Source of the DNA: Rhyacophila brunnea
Taxonomy: Eukaryota > Arthropoda > Insecta > Trichoptera > Rhyacophilidae
DNA: 64,000 bases
Assembly: GCA_022495005.1 (NCBI GenBank)
Contig: JAGYXB010000135.1
Coordinates: 3,286,001 to 3,350,000, forward strand
Direction: 5' to 3'
Part shown: one piece after another, positions 59,500 through 64,000 of the stretch
Layout: each line of letters begins with the position of its first letter
How positions within the stretch are numbered: the stretch's first letter is position 1
Notes under the pieces: generated by a model
Database searches by the model: none
What the model saw: only the letters and a program-made list of their open reading frames with translations
What the model was told of the DNA's origin: nothing
Position numbers and translations under genes: made by a program

Positions 59500-59765
59500 C
59501 TCAACGGGTTGAAACTAAAGTCATGGCGCATTGGGGTTGGAAAAACTATCCCTTATAAGTCCGGTCTACCGACGCGAAGTAACCGCGTGGGCGCCGCCTT
59601 TCCCCCGTCCCCCCGCCCGTAAATGTATCACGATCTATAAAATACAACTTTCGAGGAGACGAATGGTATCCGTTTACGCCGGGAATGGCCGATATGCGTG
59701 ACGCTAACTTTACTTTGGTCTTTTGCGCTGCGTATACACGTTAGCCAAAAAAAAAAAAAAAACAC
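59500..59765 (+). other. GC-rich patch ending in poly(A)
   Basis: CpG-rich sequence (GGGCGCCGCCTTTCCCCC near 59589) ends near a run of about 16 A residues at 59747-59762. This could be a retroposed sequence with its tail or a regulatory island. I recognise no gene or RNA, and I saw no obvious target duplication. Confidence 0.35.
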
Positions 59766-60650
59766 ATTCAAAATTCGAACGAAATTATTGAGAGTAAGTA
59801 CTAATATTGTTTTGTGTTCTTATTTTAAACATTAGTCGTATATGAAAGAGAAGCGATCAAGTAATTTATACTAATAACTAGGAGAAGTTATATTAAGTAA
59901 CTGTTTCTATTACAACTTTTGATTTCCAACTCCTTAATATTATATACCTAGTAAAGTTGAACAAATTGGTAGTTGTAAAGAATATTCTGTACGTCGGCGC
60001 ATTGAATCGCGGCAGCTATCAACTATTATTAACTATAGTCACCTCTTTGAGAATTATGTATTTCAATATTTATTTTGTCAGTTTTAAGTTTTATTTTGGC
60101 AATATTTTTACATTTAATAGCATGAAGAATTAAACTGATTGAAAATTGATTCTTCTAATTCTAAAAATGTTAGTTTTTTTTCATATTTTAACCATCTCAT
60201 CTCATCTGACATGAAAATAGTATAAAATATTCTATGTAGATTTAAAAAGAAATAGTTTACGATTATGATTTAAAATCAAGAATAACATAAAACAAAATGT
60301 ATTTCAATAAAACGTTTAATTATTATTTTTTATTTCGATTATAATATATCAGTAAATATTATTTAAGGTTTTCATTTTACCATTTATGTTGATAAGCATT
60401 TTAATCAGAGAGTATGAACCTACTTTTAGACCAAACAATCGAAATAATAATTCACGAAAGTTATAAAACTACTATTAAAGCAGATGCATATTCGACATAT
60501 ATTTCCTCAACAATAAATCAACTATTTTTGAGCGTAAAAAAAATGTCTCATCCAGCCCGCGTTTACCCTATCTATATTTTCCCGCCTCGCCTCGAAAGCG
60601 AACTATTTTGTAGCTTATTTTTTGTTGCTAATATTTAGCCAACATATTAA
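59766..60650. other. AT-rich DNA, no gene
   Basis: Nothing recognised. The 74-codon frame at 60414-60638 has no motif. Confidence 0.5.
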
Positions 60651-60800
60651 TTTATTTAAGGAGGAATAAATGGGTTGGTTGGCGTGTACGAAAAGGGGAG
60701 AGGCGGGCAACTATGGGCATCAGGGGGTTAAACTCGGCGGTAACTTAGGGGAAACTGGGCGGATAGGGTACAAACTCTACGGTGGTTCGACCAGGGGAAG
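60651..60800. other. G-rich patch
   Basis: The plus strand is G-rich with repeated GGGG/GGCGG runs (GGGGAGAGGCGGGCAAC, CAGGGGGTTAAACTCGG). Possible G-quadruplex potential. Origin unknown. Confidence 0.4.
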
Positions 60801-62319
60801 CCAAATAACTACATAAACTTCTTATACTAGTTTGTCTAGTTATTACTTGCAATACCCACGCGTAGCATGGGTTTGCTACCAAAAGACATGATTCTAAACT
60901 AAAGTACGTACTAACTCACATCTCAAACCGTCAAATAAAACACAATAATGCCAAATTACAGAAATAGAACGGTAGGTACGCACACCTCTGTATAAAATGT
61001 ACCGAATCAAAGATCGTCATGTACATTACACAATCATGGCTCCTAATATATTATAACAAATCAAATATTCAAACACATTTAGTGCTAACACCGCGACTGG
61101 CGCGTTTGGAGTCGTTGCCCATTAGATATAATTAACGTATTATTTAAATGTGGTAATTAAAAGGTTAGCAGTGATTGTATAGTCATTAGATTCTTAAGAG
61201 GCAAGGTGCTGTGTAAAGGTCGATAATTAAGAATTTAGGGTATCTTAATGAGTTATATAATATATTTATATTTTGTTTTTTTTGTCATCTTAGAAATTAA
61301 CATTTAACTACATAAAATAAATTAATAACATAAAAGAGTATTATTGTAAAGTTGTTAAATTTGAGAAAAAACCATATTTTGGTACATCAGAACCTTTTTC
61401 CAATGTACCCACGGCAAGTGGAATGTATCATGTATATATTCGATAATCGTATCGCGATATATTCCACTCACAGAGGATAGGATGAAATAAAAGCACTGAT
61501 GGCCATTGTTATAGCACTTTGTAAAATTATTATTTTGTCAACACGTGCATTAATATTCATGTTTCATCTAATTTAACATTATATAGTAAAATATAATCGG
61601 TAAGTTTTTCAATGCAGTTTGTAATATTAAAACATAATTTCGTGTCCGTATTTGCTGTGATGTAAGTATATATTTTATGGCGGTTTAACATTTTGAACGC
61701 CCATTTAAAAAAAATAGCGAAACATTTTTTTTATTATTATTGAAGGTATGAATGAATAATTTACAAAGAATAACGTTAACTACCGGATTGGGTGAGATCT
61801 CACGGAGTTGTACGCATAAAATGCCCAATGAAATACATTTATCGAGGCTTTCCGCCATCCGTCCCGCTGACCTTGAAGATCCGACAGGTTCAAAACTGAT
61901 GTATACTGTCAGCAGACTGCTTTGTCTACAGTCTACACAGTGGTATAATTGTTGTTCCACTGTCTTAATTTTTTCAAAACTATAAGCGATTCTAATTTAC
62001 TTTTTTATATCATTGCATTGTCGAATACAAAGAGGTAGATATATGTTAAAATACCGTCTATATTAGACTTCCTCAATACGTTGAAGGATTCAATTTAAAA
62101 TATGACATGAAAATATCCAAAATACAATAAACCCCAATTGAGGTCTAGAATCAAAAACGGAAGTTTCCATTTTCGTAATATCTTAGATAGTTAATAAAAA
62201 TGTATTACTCTTCAATATTGTTGGTATACTAATAACATATAACATTCGATAATATTTTTACATAAATTATACTTATAAGAAATAAATGAGACATTTTTAT
62301 TGACTAGCCAACGTTTTAC
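60801..62319. other. No gene recognised
   Basis: The frames at 61685-61985 overlap on both strands and show no motif. Otherwise AT-rich. Confidence 0.45.
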
Positions 62320-62445
62320 AAAAATGGAAACTGCCGCTTTTGTTTCTAGAGCCTTTATTTGTATTGGCACTACAACAATCACACTGTTTATATAAGAAAT
62401 GAATACAGAAAAAAACATGTCACGGGTGATTTTCGTGTCTATACC
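62320..62445 (+). repeat. Direct repeat unit 1
   Basis: Contains CCGCTTTTGTTTCTAGAGCC, TATTGGCACTACAACAATC and GTCACGGGTGATTT. Each recurs in the same order about 200 bp downstream at 62524-62646. Confidence 0.75.
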
Positions 62446-62523
62446 AGCTATTCTAACATACCTATCACTTAACTCTAAAATATGTAATAAATATGATACG
62501 TCGTATTCAGGAAGTTAATTTTT

Positions 62524-62646
62524 CAAAAATGGAAAATACCGTTTTTGTTCTATATCCTTTATTTATATTGGCACTACAGCAATCGCACCCTTATATAAGG
62601 AATTAATATAATAAAAATATGTCATGGGTGATTTCGATGTCTGTAC
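62524..62646 (+). repeat. Direct repeat unit 2
   Basis: Contains CCGTTTTTGTTCTATATCC, TATTGGCACTACAGCAATC and GTCATGGGTGATTTC. About 80% similar to 62320-62445, so an old tandem or near-tandem duplication. Family unknown. Confidence 0.75.
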
Positions 62647-62879
62647 TAGATTAGTACACTGTCGGGAGGGACTGTGAATTTTATATCACTATGCAAGAAT
62701 GGTAAGAACGATTAATTTTTATTCATTGGATGTCTTTCTTATAAAATACATAATTTTGTTTAGGGAATCTTAGGTTCTAAAATGAAGTAAGTTAAAACAT
62801 GAACTAAATTAATGAAATACGAAAAAACACCATTTGCACGTAGGCATATTTTAGATTATGACTGCTATGGCGGTAGGAT

Positions 62880-63125
62880 ATTAAAAAAAACCAGCAGGTA
62901 CCTCCTCCGTTCCAAATCCCTGATCCGTACACTTCGGAGGTTTTGTGAGGGTGCATGCTACTGCTTGCCCTCTTTTCCTCCCTGCCCCCCTCCGTCGTCC
63001 GACCGTTGCGCCGTCCCTGGCAGCACAAAGGGGGCGCGCCGCTGGTGAGCCGGCTCAAGTTTGGACGCAGAGCCGGCAAAGGGGGGCAACAGTGCCGCGT
63101 GCCTCCGTCGGCGCATGGGCGCAGT
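62880..63125. other. GC-rich patch with a hairpin
   Basis: A strongly GC-rich segment with the inverted pair GCCGGCTC and GAGCCGGC (about 63050-63077). Frames of 61-91 codons on both strands show no recognised motif. Origin unknown. Confidence 0.4.
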
Positions 63126-63229
63126 GGTAATTAAATTATATTTTTGCTACTTTTTTTAGTAAAACCCATATATTTTCGAAACCGTCGAAATATACCGGGG
63201 CGGTTTGATTAATAAATTAAACGAAAAAT

Positions 63230-63460
63230 ATAATAATAATTATTCAACATGCATAATTTGAAAACACATCAGAAACATACACATTAAAAAAACATCTTTG
63301 AAAAAATAGAACGCCTGGCGAAAAATTGGACACCCTGACGCCGGCAATAATCAAGGTAAGTAGGTAGCGATTAATGGTACCTTGATTCAAACCACAAAAG
63401 ACGATTGCTAATATTAATGCAAATTGAGAAACGTTTCACTTGTATTATTATATTATTAAT
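63230..63460 (-). repeat. Twin tRNA-like repeat, copy F (one side)
   Basis: A minus tail (CATGCATAATTTGAAAACAC, about 63249), an eroded minus head (ACGCCGGCAATAATC), then the shared centre inverted (GATTCAAACCACAAAAGAC to AACGTTTCACTTGTATTA, about 63384-63447). The second head is not visible. Confidence 0.6.
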
Positions 63461-63475
63461 TAATAATTATCCAAT

Positions 63476-63962
63476 TTGACTAATAATATGGATGGCCATA
63501 AGACAATATTTATATACCTAACGATTTATCAAACTCTTCAAAGTAACTATTTTCAAATTTACAGCGTCGACAACTTCACTGTTACCAGACAATTTCATTC
63601 ATACAATGTCATTAAATTTGATAATAAGATAAAATCGCTGGGGCCAAAGCTGTTGATAAAAGTGGATGCTAATTTGAGTTACCCGTCCGTTCTACATCCG
63701 CCATGTATATGGAAGAGCAATTTGTCCACGGCTACCTTCCACGATACTATAGACATTGATGAATCAAAATATTTTAGTGCCTCACTTCTTTCTTCCGAGA
63801 CGAAAACGGACGGGACTGATGTAGCAACCATCCACCGTGGTGCTTAAAGAAAGAGATCTGGCCTCTGTACCCGTGAACTGTAAAGCTTCTGTTGCAGATG
63901 CTGTCTGTTGTACCTTGATTTGAAAATGTTGGGCGTTGCATCTGCTGTTGTAACTGTTTCAT
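63476..63962. other. Unclassified frames at window end
   Basis: A 123-codon plus frame (63476-63847) overlaps a 62-codon minus frame (63774-63962) rich in Q, R and H. Composition between 63620 and 63960 is less AT-biased than the flanks. I recognise neither. An exon or mobile-element fragment is possible. Confidence 0.25.
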
Positions 63963-64000
63963 AATGCATGATAATGAAAAATCATTTTCTCTTGTCCAAA

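Noticed and set aside
1..64000. CRISPR arrays, bacterial operons, phage genes
   Set aside because: There are no regularly spaced short repeats with unique spacers, no compact directional gene runs and no ribosome-binding-site-led frames. The sequence is clearly eukaryotic.

Overview
This 64 kb window looks like AT-rich intergenic or intronic DNA from an arthropod, most likely an insect. I see no bacterial gene organisation, no CRISPR array, no rRNA and no intact canonical tRNA gene. No open frame exceeds about 128 codons and none matches a complete conserved protein. The insect assignment rests on a mariner transposase remnant, RTE/jockey-like retrotransposon 3' ends (one family with a TGA-rich tail), hAT-type miniature elements with 8-bp target duplications, and many tRNA-derived repeats. 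Short GGTACC-centred palindromes such as GTAGGTACCTAC also recur. Lepidoptera or Hemiptera are my best guesses, and this is inference.

Layout. 0-5 kb: a tRNA-like repeat, a hAT MITE with perfect 8-bp duplications (2119-2332), a TA-flanked 257-bp MITE (2864-3120) and a GGGGTAA inverted repeat. 5-12.5 kb: non-LTR tails and tRNA-derived SINEs. 14.2-15 kb: a hAT element nested inside another, both with perfect 8-bp duplications. 18.2-21 kb: a C-rich tract, then a mariner remnant between two nearly identical 294-bp direct repeats, then a tandem repeat. 29-34.6 kb: a second copy of the inner hAT family, a 327-bp foldback, a 262-bp TIR element, hAT-like ends and one possible two-exon gene fragment on the minus strand (34182-34610). 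36-46 kb: a 135-bp MITE, a CpG-rich patch (38.6-38.9 kb) and mostly featureless AT-rich DNA. 46-52.5 kb: non-LTR remnants and a cluster of tRNA-like repeats. 54-64 kb: more retroelement tails, the second copy of the 257-bp MITE in inverted orientation, GC-rich patches and direct repeats.

The most unusual structure is a dispersed family in which two tRNA-like heads diverge from a shared centre of about 100 bp, each followed by a similar tail (AATTATGTATGTTTAATA-like). At least five loci in the window share the centre or the asymmetric head-centre-head order. They are therefore not simple independent SINE insertions. The protein-coding remnants are all fragments and look non-functional, so no pathway can be assembled from this window.
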